A stretch of 32,181 nt of DNA from Elusimicrobia bacterium LH_S2 (GTDB lineage: Bacteria > CG03 > SLGR01 > JAGXOG01): the NCBI GenBank assembly GCA_023660015.1, contig JAGXOG010000010.1:1-32181 (forward strand), read 5' to 3'. Shown here one piece after another: positions 9,857 to 16,950 of the stretch. How positions within the stretch are numbered: the stretch's first letter is position 1; each line of letters opens with the position of its first letter. A program made the position numbers and the translations under genes. Below the pieces are notes generated by a model, which had not been told where the DNA came from, made no database searches, and was given only the letters and a program-made list of their open reading frames with translations.

Positions 9857-10804
9857 ATGCATAAAAAAATATTAACAATGCTTATCGCGGGTGTCTTAGC
9901 CGGGGCTGCGGCAAGTAACGCCGCTTTTATGGATCTCGGCTGGGGAACAAGAGGGGCAGGCAAGGCCGGAGCGTATGTGGCTACAGTTGACGACGCTTCT
10001 TCAATTATGTGGAACCCCGCCGCTCTTTCTCAGATTTATATGAGGGAGGGGATGTTCTCATACCATAAACCTTATGCGGGCCTTGACGGGCTGGACCTGT
10101 CTATGGGATATTTCTCGTTTGTATATCCTTATCCGGGTATAGCTAATTTCGGCGCAGCGGGTACAACCTATAACGGGGACGGGGTATATAAGGAGAGCAC
10201 TTACCGTTTTACTGCGGCCAGAGAACTGTCGGATTTAATAAATATGGGAAATATGCAGCTGGCCGCCGGGCTTAGTTTTAAATATTTATCCCATTCTTAT
10301 GAATGGGACGAGGAAATAAAAGGTTTGGACGACCCCGTAGTAAACGCCGCCAGTGATTCGGCATCGGCCCTGACCATGGATTTCGGCGTTCTCTTTCAGC
10401 CAATCTACAAAGCGCCGATAGGGTTAACGGTTAAAAATATTCTTCCGGCCGATGTGGGGCTTTATTATGAAGATATAGTTCCCCTGGAAGCAAATTTCGG
10501 TGCCGCTTACCGGGCTGGGACTATAGGAAAATTTGAGGAGATTACACCGGAAATTAAAGTAGGGTTTAGAAATATTGAAGATAACCGCAGCCCTATAAAT
10601 TATGGCATCGGTGTAGAGAGCTGGTTTGCTATGCATACTTTCGGTGTAAGGATGGGCTATAATAATAACGAGATAGCAACCGGCCTGAGTTTTGAAAAAT
10701 ATTTCGGGAATGTCGGCCTTCGCATAGATTATGCCGCGCTTCTTTCAACATCTATAGGAGATAATTTGGGCAGCCACAGAGTTTCTACGTCTGTTAAATT
10801 TTAA
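9857..10804 (+). CDS. PorV/UPF0164-like outer-membrane barrel
   Basis: 315 residues. The ATG at 9857 is preferred over the in-frame ATG at 9824: GGAGG at 9848-9852 sits four bases before it, and the protein then opens with a clean signal peptide (MHKKILTMLIAGVLAGAAAS). Starting at 9824 would put the ribosome site inside the coding sequence. Residues about 30-60 carry the family motif (GAGKAGAYVATVDDASS, then MWNPAAL). The protein ends in SVKF, with the terminal phenylalanine expected for a BAM-assembled barrel. PorV proteins of type IX secretion are outer-membrane shuttles for C-terminally tagged cargo. Here the likely partner is the LTD/FlgD-tail protein just upstream. The specific cargo link is inferred from position. 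Confidence 0.85.
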   Translation: MHKKILTMLIAGVLAGAAASNAAFMDLGWGTRGAGKAGAYVATVDDASSIMWNPAALSQIYMREGMFSYHKPYAGLDGLDLSMGYFSFVYPYPGIANFGAAGTTYNGDGVYKESTYRFTAARELSDLINMGNMQLAAGLSFKYLSHSYEWDEEIKGLDDPVVNAASDSASALTMDFGVLFQPIYKAPIGLTVKNILPADVGLYYEDIVPLEANFGAAYRAGTIGKFEEITPEIKVGFRNIEDNRSPINYGIGVESWFAMHTFGVRMGYNNNEIATGLSFEKYFGNVGLRIDYAALLSTSIGDNLGSHRVSTSVKF

Positions 10805-10973
10805 TATCTACTCTATTAAAACTTGATTGCACCGACGACAAAAAAAGATAGATGTTGAAGTAAAAATATAATTTATTTTTTAAAAAAGAAAACGGATAAA
10901 TTCAAAACTTAAAGAAAATAACATAAGGCGGATAAAATTATTAAATGTAAATGCCGTTGATTACATAATAATA

Positions 10974-11060
10974 GGGGCAAGCTTTTTCTCTTAGGGCAAA
11001 AGACAGGAAAGATTTAAAGGATTGAACCTGTCTGCATCAAAAGAGAAAAGTTGCTTTTTT
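10974..11060 (+). ncRNA. Candidate structured RNA or elaborate intrinsic terminator
   Basis: A long stem pairs 10977-10992 (GCAAGCTTTTTCTCTT) with 11041-11054 (AAGAGAAAAGTTGC). It gives 14 pairs with two bulged bases. Inside is a second perfect 7-bp hairpin, AGACAGG at 11001-11007 with CCTGTCT at 11027-11033. Six T residues (11055-11060) follow directly. A possible promoter precedes it: TTAAAT at 10941-10946, 17 bases, then CATAAT at 10964-10969, which would place transcription start near the GGGG at 10974. It does not match any riboswitch consensus I can recall; AGGGCAAA at 10993-11000 recalls GEMM-I, but the rest does not. It may be a small RNA of about 87 nt or the terminator of the 6607-10804 unit. 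Confidence 0.45.
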
Positions 11061-11094
11061 ATAAGTTTATCTTTTAAAATTCAGTTTAATTTAG

Positions 11095-11100
11095 TATAAT
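11095..11100 (+). promoter_or_regulatory. Candidate -10 box for the SpoVG-like gene
   Basis: A perfect TATAAT lies 47 bases before the ATG at 11147 and just after the T-run of the candidate terminator/RNA. The -35 region (about 11071-11077, TTTTAA-like) is poor. A promoter here would make the SpoVG-like gene independent of the upstream unit. Confidence 0.4.
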
Positions 11101-11146
11101 ATAATGTCTGGAATATAAGGTAATTAAGAAAAAACAGGTTAAAATT

Positions 11147-12292
11147 ATGAAAAGATTATTAACATTACTGTTTATATTATGTTCTTTTGCCGGTGGGCTT
11201 ACGGCCGGGGAGATATCGGTTACCGATATTAAAATAATCGGCAAGACCGCTTCGGTTCAAATAAATAACGTCATCCGTATAAAAGAGATTGAAATTGACG
11301 GGAAAAAAGTAATTTTTCCCTATTACAAGTCAAAGTCGGGCAAAATTTATCCGCAGTTGAAGTTTTTAACCGACGAATCAAGAAAAGTAGTTAAAGACGC
11401 GGTCTTAAATAATAAAGAAACACCCAAAGCCATACGTAAAATTAACTATAAAATAACAAAGATGGACCCCAGCGGAAAGAAAGGTACGGTAAAAGCTTTT
11501 ACCGCGGTGACTTTCAACGGTGTTCTTGAAATAAAGTGCAAAGTTATGGAATCTTCCCATAAAGAAGGGAGTTATTGGATTGCTTGGCCTGCCCGGCCAC
11601 CTAAAAAAGGCGAGAAAGGGTGGAAGGACCAGGTGGTGATATCTAACCACAAAGTTAAAAAAATTGTAGAAGAAGCCCTCATTAAAAAATATGAATCCGG
11701 AGATAATTCCGGTTCAAGTTCAAGTAAATATACCGATGTTGACATTACGCTGGTCAATGAAACAATATCCGAGCCGCTGACGGTCACGGCGGTAAGTTTT
11801 AAAGAACGCAAAGGCGAAAACGGTCTTATAGGCCTGGCTTCAGTTGATTTAAACTATTCTTTCAGGATTAATGATATAAAAGTTTATTCTAAACTGGGAC
11901 AATCGTTAATGGAGATGCCTAAATATGTCTCTTCAAGCGGCAACGAATATGACCAGATACGGATTTTTGATAGTAAGCTCCGCAAGAAGATAAAAGAGGC
12001 CATAGAGAGCCGCACGCCGTCCCGGGTTAAATCCAGCCGGTTGGGGTATAAAATAACTAATTTCGAGAAAAACCAGTGGGGCGGGGCTATAAAATATAAC
12101 GGAGCACTAACCTTAAATGACGCAGTGGAGATACAGTTTAAAATAATCGACGGAGAATCCTATCACGCTTTTGTTGCCTGGCCTTCACTTAAGGAAAAAG
12201 GTGAATATGTGGATAAGATTTTCCCCTGTAATAAAGAAGTTAAAAAGGTTCTCGAGGATACGCTTAAAAAAAGATACTACGAGGAAGACTGA
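11147..12292 (+). CDS. Exported protein made of four SpoVG-like domains
   Basis: 381 residues with a signal peptide (about 1-20). The rest is four SpoVG-like domains: A1 about 22-90, B1 about 100-182, A2 about 210-289, B2 about 300-378. Each shows the SpoVG pattern: an initial I-T-x-(V/M/F) strand, a hydrophobic strand, a (F/M/W)P segment, and a final amphipathic helix such as VKKIVEEALIKKY or VKKVLEDTLKKRY. The A copies resemble each other (PYYKSKSGKIY, PKYVSSSGNEY). The B copies also match (WIAWPARPP, FVAWPSLKEKG, each preceded by YKIT). The protein therefore arose by duplicating an A-B unit. SpoVG of Firmicutes is a single-domain cytoplasmic DNA/RNA-binding regulator, so export and tetrad architecture are unusual. 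Function is unknown; nucleic-acid binding outside the cytoplasm is a hypothesis. It has no FlgD-like tail. Confidence 0.8.
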   Translation: MKRLLTLLFILCSFAGGLTAGEISVTDIKIIGKTASVQINNVIRIKEIEIDGKKVIFPYYKSKSGKIYPQLKFLTDESRKVVKDAVLNNKETPKAIRKINYKITKMDPSGKKGTVKAFTAVTFNGVLEIKCKVMESSHKEGSYWIAWPARPPKKGEKGWKDQVVISNHKVKKIVEEALIKKYESGDNSGSSSSKYTDVDITLVNETISEPLTVTAVSFKERKGENGLIGLASVDLNYSFRINDIKVYSKLGQSLMEMPKYVSSSGNEYDQIRIFDSKLRKKIKEAIESRTPSRVKSSRLGYKITNFEKNQWGGAIKYNGALTLNDAVEIQFKIIDGESYHAFVAWPSLKEKGEYVDKIFPCNKEVKKVLEDTLKKRYYEED

Positions 12293-12328
12293 CGGAAAAG
12301 TTTAGCAGCAAGTTAGAGAGCAATACTT

Positions 12329-13762
12329 ATTTTATATACAAAAATAAAAATAACGGTAAAATCCGCTATAGGAATACTCCTGGTCGCAGCATTAAATTTA
12401 AACGCTGCGGATGCAACTGATTATATAAAAGTTTTCTTTAACCAACCGGAAAAGTCAACATCCACATCCGAAATAACCAATCCCGATAAGGGTATCGATG
12501 GTGCCTTGATAGATTTTGTCGGCACTGCCCAAGCCGGGGATAAAGTCTATCTTGCTTTTCAAAGCAGCTCCACTCAAAAAATTACCGATGCATTTAAAGA
12601 CACCCTGGATACGGTTGGGCAAGACAGCATTTATCATATTATGGAGCAAGAATATGGAACGGGGTATAGCTTTCTTAATAATTCTATTGACGACGGCACG
12701 GATGGTTATCCTTTAATGCATAATAAGTTTGCCGTGGTTATAAATACAACATCTGAATATGGAAGGGTATGGACCGGTTCGTATAATCCAAATGCTTACG
12801 GCACCGTACAGAGCAATGAAAATGCCATTTGGGTGGAATCTTACGAACTTGCCCAAATATATAAAAATGAATTTATGCACATGTATGATATTGGTTTTTC
12901 TACAAATAAAAACTTGTCTTATAACAGTGCTCAGACTGTAACGTTACCGGACGAGAATAAAATAACTGTATATTTTTCACCTTATCCTTTATCAGGTGCC
13001 GGTGTTTATGATACTGATACCCGTTATGCTATTATGGATTTAATAGATTGCGCAAAATATTCAGTATTTTTTAATATTTTTACTTTTACTTCTTCTGAAA
13101 GAGACTATATACAAAAAAAGGTTGAAGAGGCCTATGATAGAGGAGTGGAAGTAAAGGGAGTTGTAGAAGCCAATCAGTCCAGAACGGTACAAAGCGAGTT
13201 AAGAGAGTATGGAATAGATGTTTTTCTTGACGCAAATGCTGAAAATTTACACCATAAATTTGCTATTTTAGATTACGGCTCGGCCAAACCTATTGTTATG
13301 ACTGGGTCTTACAATTGGACATCGTCGGCTCGTGATACTAATGACGAAAATTTTTTTGTTATTCATTCAAGAGAAGTAGCAGAATTATACTGGCGGGAGT
13401 TTCAGAAAAACTACGCCCTCGCCGCAGGCCGCAGTATTTCGAGCCTTTCGGAGGCTTCGGTAAGAAATGTGATTGCCTACCCATCTCCGGCAAAGAATGT
13501 TGATGAAGTTACTATAGGTTACGAGCTTTCGCCCGCCGTGACAGATGCCGGGATAACCGTATATACGCTGTCCGGTGAAATAGTCAGGAGTTTTGACCTC
13601 AAATCCGGAGAATTTTACCCGGGGACATATAATGAAAAAAGATGGGATTTACAGAATAAATCGGCGGACGATGTTGCTCCAGGCCTTTACATTATTAAAG
13701 TTGAAGCAGAGACCGGCGACGGGACATTCTTTGACACCGGCAAATTTGCGGTTATAAGATAA
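12329..13762 (+). CDS. Secreted phospholipase-D-family protein with FlgD-like tail (start codon uncertain)
   Basis: The frame is open from 12317 and contains no ATG, GTG or TTG until the TTG at 12506, which is plainly internal. Upstream residues form a signal peptide (KIKITVK, AIGILLVAALNLNA, ADA) followed by YIKVFFNQP. I place the start at ATT 12329, eight bases after AGAGAG; ATA 12344 or ACG 12353 are alternatives. Two PLD repeats follow. The first has HNK (H131, K133) and GSYN but lacks the aspartate of HxKx4D. The second is complete: HHKFAILD (H308, K310, D315) then GSYNWT. PLD-family enzymes cleave phosphodiesters of lipids or DNA, and the substrate here cannot be told. The C-terminal tail is FlgD-like (YPSPAKN, VYTLSGEIV, PGLYIIKV). 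It is 1 base into a 90-aa gene and near a PorV barrel, its probable export partner. Confidence 0.75.
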   Translation: MLYTKIKITVKSAIGILLVAALNLNAADATDYIKVFFNQPEKSTSTSEITNPDKGIDGALIDFVGTAQAGDKVYLAFQSSSTQKITDAFKDTLDTVGQDSIYHIMEQEYGTGYSFLNNSIDDGTDGYPLMHNKFAVVINTTSEYGRVWTGSYNPNAYGTVQSNENAIWVESYELAQIYKNEFMHMYDIGFSTNKNLSYNSAQTVTLPDENKITVYFSPYPLSGAGVYDTDTRYAIMDLIDCAKYSVFFNIFTFTSSERDYIQKKVEEAYDRGVEVKGVVEANQSRTVQSELREYGIDVFLDANAENLHHKFAILDYGSAKPIVMTGSYNWTSSARDTNDENFFVIHSREVAELYWREFQKNYALAAGRSISSLSEASVRNVIAYPSPAKNVDEVTIGYELSPAVTDAGITVYTLSGEIVRSFDLKSGEFYPGTYNEKRWDLQNKSADDVAPGLYIIKVEAETGDGTFFDTGKFAVIR

Positions 13763-14034
13763 TGAACCGGGATATTAAAAAAGTTATAAACGGATGGAAA
13801 ATGGCGGATAAATTTATAAATGAAGAGCAAAAAAAACGACTTCCTGAAATGAGTCCGGAGGAATCAAAAAATATTTATACTGTTTTAATGGAAGGCTGGG
13901 AAAAGAATAAAAAAGATAACGGCAATATTGATAAAATAAAAAAAATGCGAATTAACGAAATAGTTTCATTAAGAAAAAAACTGGATAAACTTTATTGGGA
14001 AAAATATGTGGCCGGCGGTAAAAACATAAAATGA
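13762..14034 (+). CDS. Small charged protein of unknown function
   Basis: 90 residues, rich in Lys and Glu, with no signal peptide or membrane segment; probably a short helical cytoplasmic protein (NGWKMADKFINEEQKKRLPE; EIVSLRKKLDKLYWEKYV). Its ATG overlaps the stop of the PLD-family gene (TAATG) and its stop overlaps the start of the next barrel gene (ATGA). That tight coupling is the main reason to accept it as real. I do not recognise the family. Confidence 0.65.
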   Translation: MNRDIKKVINGWKMADKFINEEQKKRLPEMSPEESKNIYTVLMEGWEKNKKDNGNIDKIKKMRINEIVSLRKKLDKLYWEKYVAGGKNIK

Positions 14035-14963
14035 AATCCGTAAAAACAAATTACATTAAAATTGGGTTACTGTTTATAGCGGCTGTAGCGCTCCCGGCGG
14101 CGATTTTTGCCACCCCGGGGACTACTGCGGCTAATTTTTTAAAGCTTCCCCAGGGTAACCGGGCTGTGGCCATGGGGTCAAACTATACAGCATTCGCAAA
14201 AGGCCCCGAATCACTCTACTGGAACCCGGCGGGAATTGCTTCCGGTGTATTTAACAAAGGACGCTTAAATTACAACAGGTGGATAGAGGGGACCTATTAT
14301 GGTTATGCGGGTTACCGCCATAATTTACGGGGCGGAGGATTGGCTGCTTCGGTTACTTATCTTGATTCCGGCTCTATTACGAAGAGAGAATCTGGCAGAG
14401 AAAGCTCAGGTTCATATTATATGCGAGATATATCTTTTGATATAGGCCAGGCCATGACTATAACCGGTAATTTCCGCGCCGGCGTCTCTTTAAAATTCAT
14501 ATACGAAACAATTGACAAAGAGAGCGCAAATTCTCTCGCCGGAGGTCTGGGCGCCCAGTATTCCAAGAAAATAGAGGAACATTATTTAAACGCAGGACTT
14601 GCGGTTATGAATTTAGGCACTAAAATGGGATACGGCTCTAAATATCCGCTTCCCGCGGTTATAAAGTTTGGTGTAGGGGACGAACTTTTTGACGGCCGTC
14701 TTAGGGGCTCTATTCAGGGTGATTATTATATTTCTGGCCGGACAATAAACGGCGCAGCGGGAATTGAATTTGTGGCTTCGCCTACTCTAAAATTAAGAGG
14801 CGGATATAATTTCGGGCAAAAGGAAGTATCGTTCCCTTATGGCCTTACAGCCGGGTTCGGACTTAAATATACGGAATACTATGAATATCTCTTTGACTAC
14901 AGCGTAAGCATGTCCGGAGATTTGGGATGGTCTCATAGCGTAGGAGTAGGCATACAGTTCTGA
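14031..14963 (+). CDS. PorV/UPF0164-like outer-membrane barrel
   Basis: 310 residues. The signal peptide runs to about residue 27 (IGLLFIAAVALPAAIFA) and is followed by the PorV start: PGTTAANFLKLPQGNRAVAM, then YWNPAGIA. Alternating beta strands follow, with a terminal GIQF. The last phenylalanine fits BAM recognition. The start overlaps the upstream 90-aa gene by four bases. The end overlaps the CTG start of the secreted MBL gene by four bases. It therefore sits between two exported hydrolases, the PLD-family protein (FlgD-like tail) and the MBL protein (no such tail). Whether it exports either one is inferred only from order. Confidence 0.85.
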   Translation: MKSVKTNYIKIGLLFIAAVALPAAIFATPGTTAANFLKLPQGNRAVAMGSNYTAFAKGPESLYWNPAGIASGVFNKGRLNYNRWIEGTYYGYAGYRHNLRGGGLAASVTYLDSGSITKRESGRESSGSYYMRDISFDIGQAMTITGNFRAGVSLKFIYETIDKESANSLAGGLGAQYSKKIEEHYLNAGLAVMNLGTKMGYGSKYPLPAVIKFGVGDELFDGRLRGSIQGDYYISGRTINGAAGIEFVASPTLKLRGGYNFGQKEVSFPYGLTAGFGLKYTEYYEYLFDYSVSMSGDLGWSHSVGVGIQF

Positions 14964-15919
14964 ATAAAATAATTAAAAATATAGTTATTGTTATATTTCT
15001 GACAGCGTTTGCAGTTCCTGTTTTAGGTTTGGCCGGAGGTAATGGCGGCGGAGCGCAACCCTTGGTAGCCAGAAGGATTCCCCCTGTAAAATATGAAAAA
15101 TCTTCAAACGACATGGTTGTTTCTTTTATAGATGTGGGGCAGGGCAATGCGATTCTTGTCGAATCGCCGACCGGTGAGACTATTCTTTATGACGCGGGGG
15201 GAAATCCGGTATGGATGAAGTCTTCCTGGGACCCGGGGATGCAGTTAACTGTGCCGTACATAAAGTCCCGGGGAATAAACCGGTTGGATTATGCCATGAT
15301 TTCGCATGGACACGGGGACCATTCCGGTGGGATGAAAGCAGTTATATATAATTTTGATATCGGTATGTTTTACGATCCGGGATATAAATATACCGGCGGC
15401 CCCTATTTGGAGATGCTCCAGGCAATAAAAGCTAAAAATATAAGTTACGGCTACCTTAAAGCAGGCATGAAAAATAAGTTTAATATGGGAAAAGATATTG
15501 TGACTAAGGTATTCAGCCCGCCGAAGGATTTTTATTTTCAGGGTACTAATTCAGATACTAACAACAGTTCTATAGTGCTAAAGATAAAATATAAGGACGT
15601 AAGTTTTTTGTTTCCCGGCGATTTAGAATCCCGGGGAGAGATATATTGCGCGAAAAAATACGGGCACCAGCTGGAATCCAATATTCTGCAGGTGTGTCAC
15701 CACGGTTCGTTTACTTCTTCCTCCATTCCGTTTTTAAAACAGGTTATGCCTGAAGTGGCGGTAATTCCGGTAGGGAGGAACAATCCTTTTGGACATCCCC
15801 GCCCGGTGGCCTTAAATAACCTTAAAAATGTAGGTGCGGAAATTTTCAGAACTGATTATGACGGCAATGTAGTAGTTTATACAAACGGCAAACAATTTAT
15901 AGTTGAGACGGAAAAATAA
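14960..15919 (+). CDS. Secreted ComEC-type metallo-beta-lactamase-fold hydrolase (CTG start)
   Basis: 319 residues if translation begins at CTG 14960, which overlaps the upstream stop (CTGA) like the ATGA joins elsewhere here. GGAGTAGG at 14943-14950 is a good ribosome site nine bases before it. This start gives a signal peptide (NKIIKNIVIVIFLTAFAVPV). An ordinary start at TTG 15029 would delete it. The MBL domain matches the ComEC C-terminal type: FIDVGQGNAILV, LYDAGG, HGHGDHSGG (H116, H118, D120, H121), FPGDLE, CHHGS and FGHPRP, so the metal site looks complete. Relatives are phosphodiesterases/nucleases or are uncharacterised. The product should act outside the inner membrane. The ComEC encoded at 26985 has lost these residues, so this free enzyme may supply the activity; that is inference. 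Confidence 0.82.
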   Translation: MNKIIKNIVIVIFLTAFAVPVLGLAGGNGGGAQPLVARRIPPVKYEKSSNDMVVSFIDVGQGNAILVESPTGETILYDAGGNPVWMKSSWDPGMQLTVPYIKSRGINRLDYAMISHGHGDHSGGMKAVIYNFDIGMFYDPGYKYTGGPYLEMLQAIKAKNISYGYLKAGMKNKFNMGKDIVTKVFSPPKDFYFQGTNSDTNNSSIVLKIKYKDVSFLFPGDLESRGEIYCAKKYGHQLESNILQVCHHGSFTSSSIPFLKQVMPEVAVIPVGRNNPFGHPRPVALNNLKNVGAEIFRTDYDGNVVVYTNGKQFIVETEK

Positions 15920-15920
15920 A

Positions 15921-15950
15921 TGAGAGAGGTTTAACCCCTCTCACTGTTTT
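15921..15950 (+). terminator. Probable intrinsic terminator
   Basis: TGAGAGAGGT (15921-15930) pairs with ACCCCTCTCA (15934-15943) with one mismatch and a three-base loop. CTGTTTT follows at 15944-15950. It starts right after the MBL gene and before the RBS (GGAG, 15952-15955) of the LTD gene at 15968. The T-run is short, so termination may be partial. Confidence 0.6.
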
Positions 15951-15967
15951 AGGAGTATAAAATAATT

Positions 15968-16927
15968 ATGATAAGAAAAAGAGTATTATATTTAACGGCG
16001 ATGATGATAATGCTGACGGGCGCTCTTTTTGCGGCCGGCCCGGGCGATGTGGTGATAAACGAAGTTGCCTGGATGGGTACGGATGAGTCTACGGGGCATG
16101 AATGGCTGGAGTTATATAATAATACCGGTTCTGATGTTGATTTAACTGATTGGACCATAGAAAGTGACGGAGAAGTTATTGCTGATTTATCCGACACGAG
16201 TGATATGAATAATAGCACAATATCGGCTTCCGGATATTATCTTATAGAGTATAAAAACACAGATGGAGAAACTTCAATAAAGGATATTGTCGGAGATTTC
16301 CAGGGTTTGGGTTACCAAGAGTTAGGTAACAATCCTATTGGAGAAAGAGTACTACTAAAAAATTTTTCAGGCAATATTATTGATGAAATAGATTGTTCAT
16401 CAGTTGACTGGTTTGGTGGTGATAGCGATGAAAAAGCAACTATGGAACGACGATTTCCTGAGCAGGATTCAAATGATGAAGCGAACTGGGGGACAAATAA
16501 TAGGATGATCAGGAACGGGTGGGATGCGGATGGGAATCCCATAAACGGCACACCGAGGGCCAAAAACAGTATTTATGCCGCCGCGATGGAAGATCTGGAG
16601 GGGGTTTTAACCGTGGAAGATTCTCCTTTTTTCCCGCACGGAGATATCCCCGACAGGACCACAACCAGCATAGGGTACAAAATTGAAAATGATGCGGAAG
16701 TTTCTATAAGAATATATAATGTAGAGGGCAACCTAAAAGCTAATATACTGGAAAATGAATCTGTATCCGGCAGCGTTTCCCCGCACACCAAAGTATGGGA
16801 CGGTACCGGAAAAGGTGGGGATATAGTCCCCGTCGGGATTTATATAGTGCATATAAAAATTGTTGAAGATGATACCGGGGATATAACAACCGAACAGGCG
16901 ACCGCCGTGGTGGGGCGCAAATTTTAA
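15968..16927 (+). CDS. Secreted lamin-tail protein with FlgD-like C-terminal domain
   Basis: 319 residues. A signal peptide (about 1-23, ending GALFAAG) leads into one lamin-tail domain (about 25-200: VVINEVAWMGTDE, EWLELYNN, DEIDCSSVDWFGGD). The C-terminal FlgD-Ig-like domain is at about 225-319 (VSIRIYNVEGNLKA, KVWDGTGKGG, VPVGIYIVHIKI). It ends in VVGRKF rather than the usual Lys/Arg ending, and the PNPF motif is replaced by FFPHGD. Its lamin-tail domain closely resembles those of the protein at 6607 (VVINE-(V/I)-AWMGTD). Bacterial lamin-tail domains are known to be associated with extracellular ComEC-like and other hydrolases, which fits this locus. It lies 23 bases before the barrel/HhH gene and may be displayed by it (inference). 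Confidence 0.88.
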   Translation: MIRKRVLYLTAMMIMLTGALFAAGPGDVVINEVAWMGTDESTGHEWLELYNNTGSDVDLTDWTIESDGEVIADLSDTSDMNNSTISASGYYLIEYKNTDGETSIKDIVGDFQGLGYQELGNNPIGERVLLKNFSGNIIDEIDCSSVDWFGGDSDEKATMERRFPEQDSNDEANWGTNNRMIRNGWDADGNPINGTPRAKNSIYAAAMEDLEGVLTVEDSPFFPHGDIPDRTTTSIGYKIENDAEVSIRIYNVEGNLKANILENESVSGSVSPHTKVWDGTGKGGDIVPVGIYIVHIKIVEDDTGDITTEQATAVVGRKF

Positions 16928-16950
16928 AATAATAAAAATCTGGAGGAAAA

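Larger units (their letters stand above)
10805..11146. other. 342-base gene-free interval
   Basis: 10805-10973 is A/T-rich with no coding pattern, repeat or remnant that I can recognise. 10974-11060 holds a candidate structured RNA or long terminator. 11061-11146 is the probable promoter and leader of the SpoVG-like gene. Confidence 0.6.

Noticed and set aside
10974-11060. GEMM-I cyclic-di-GMP riboswitch
   Set aside because: AGGGCAAA is present, but the second conserved strand (GACGCAAAGCC-like) and tetraloop receptor are not, so the family is not supported.
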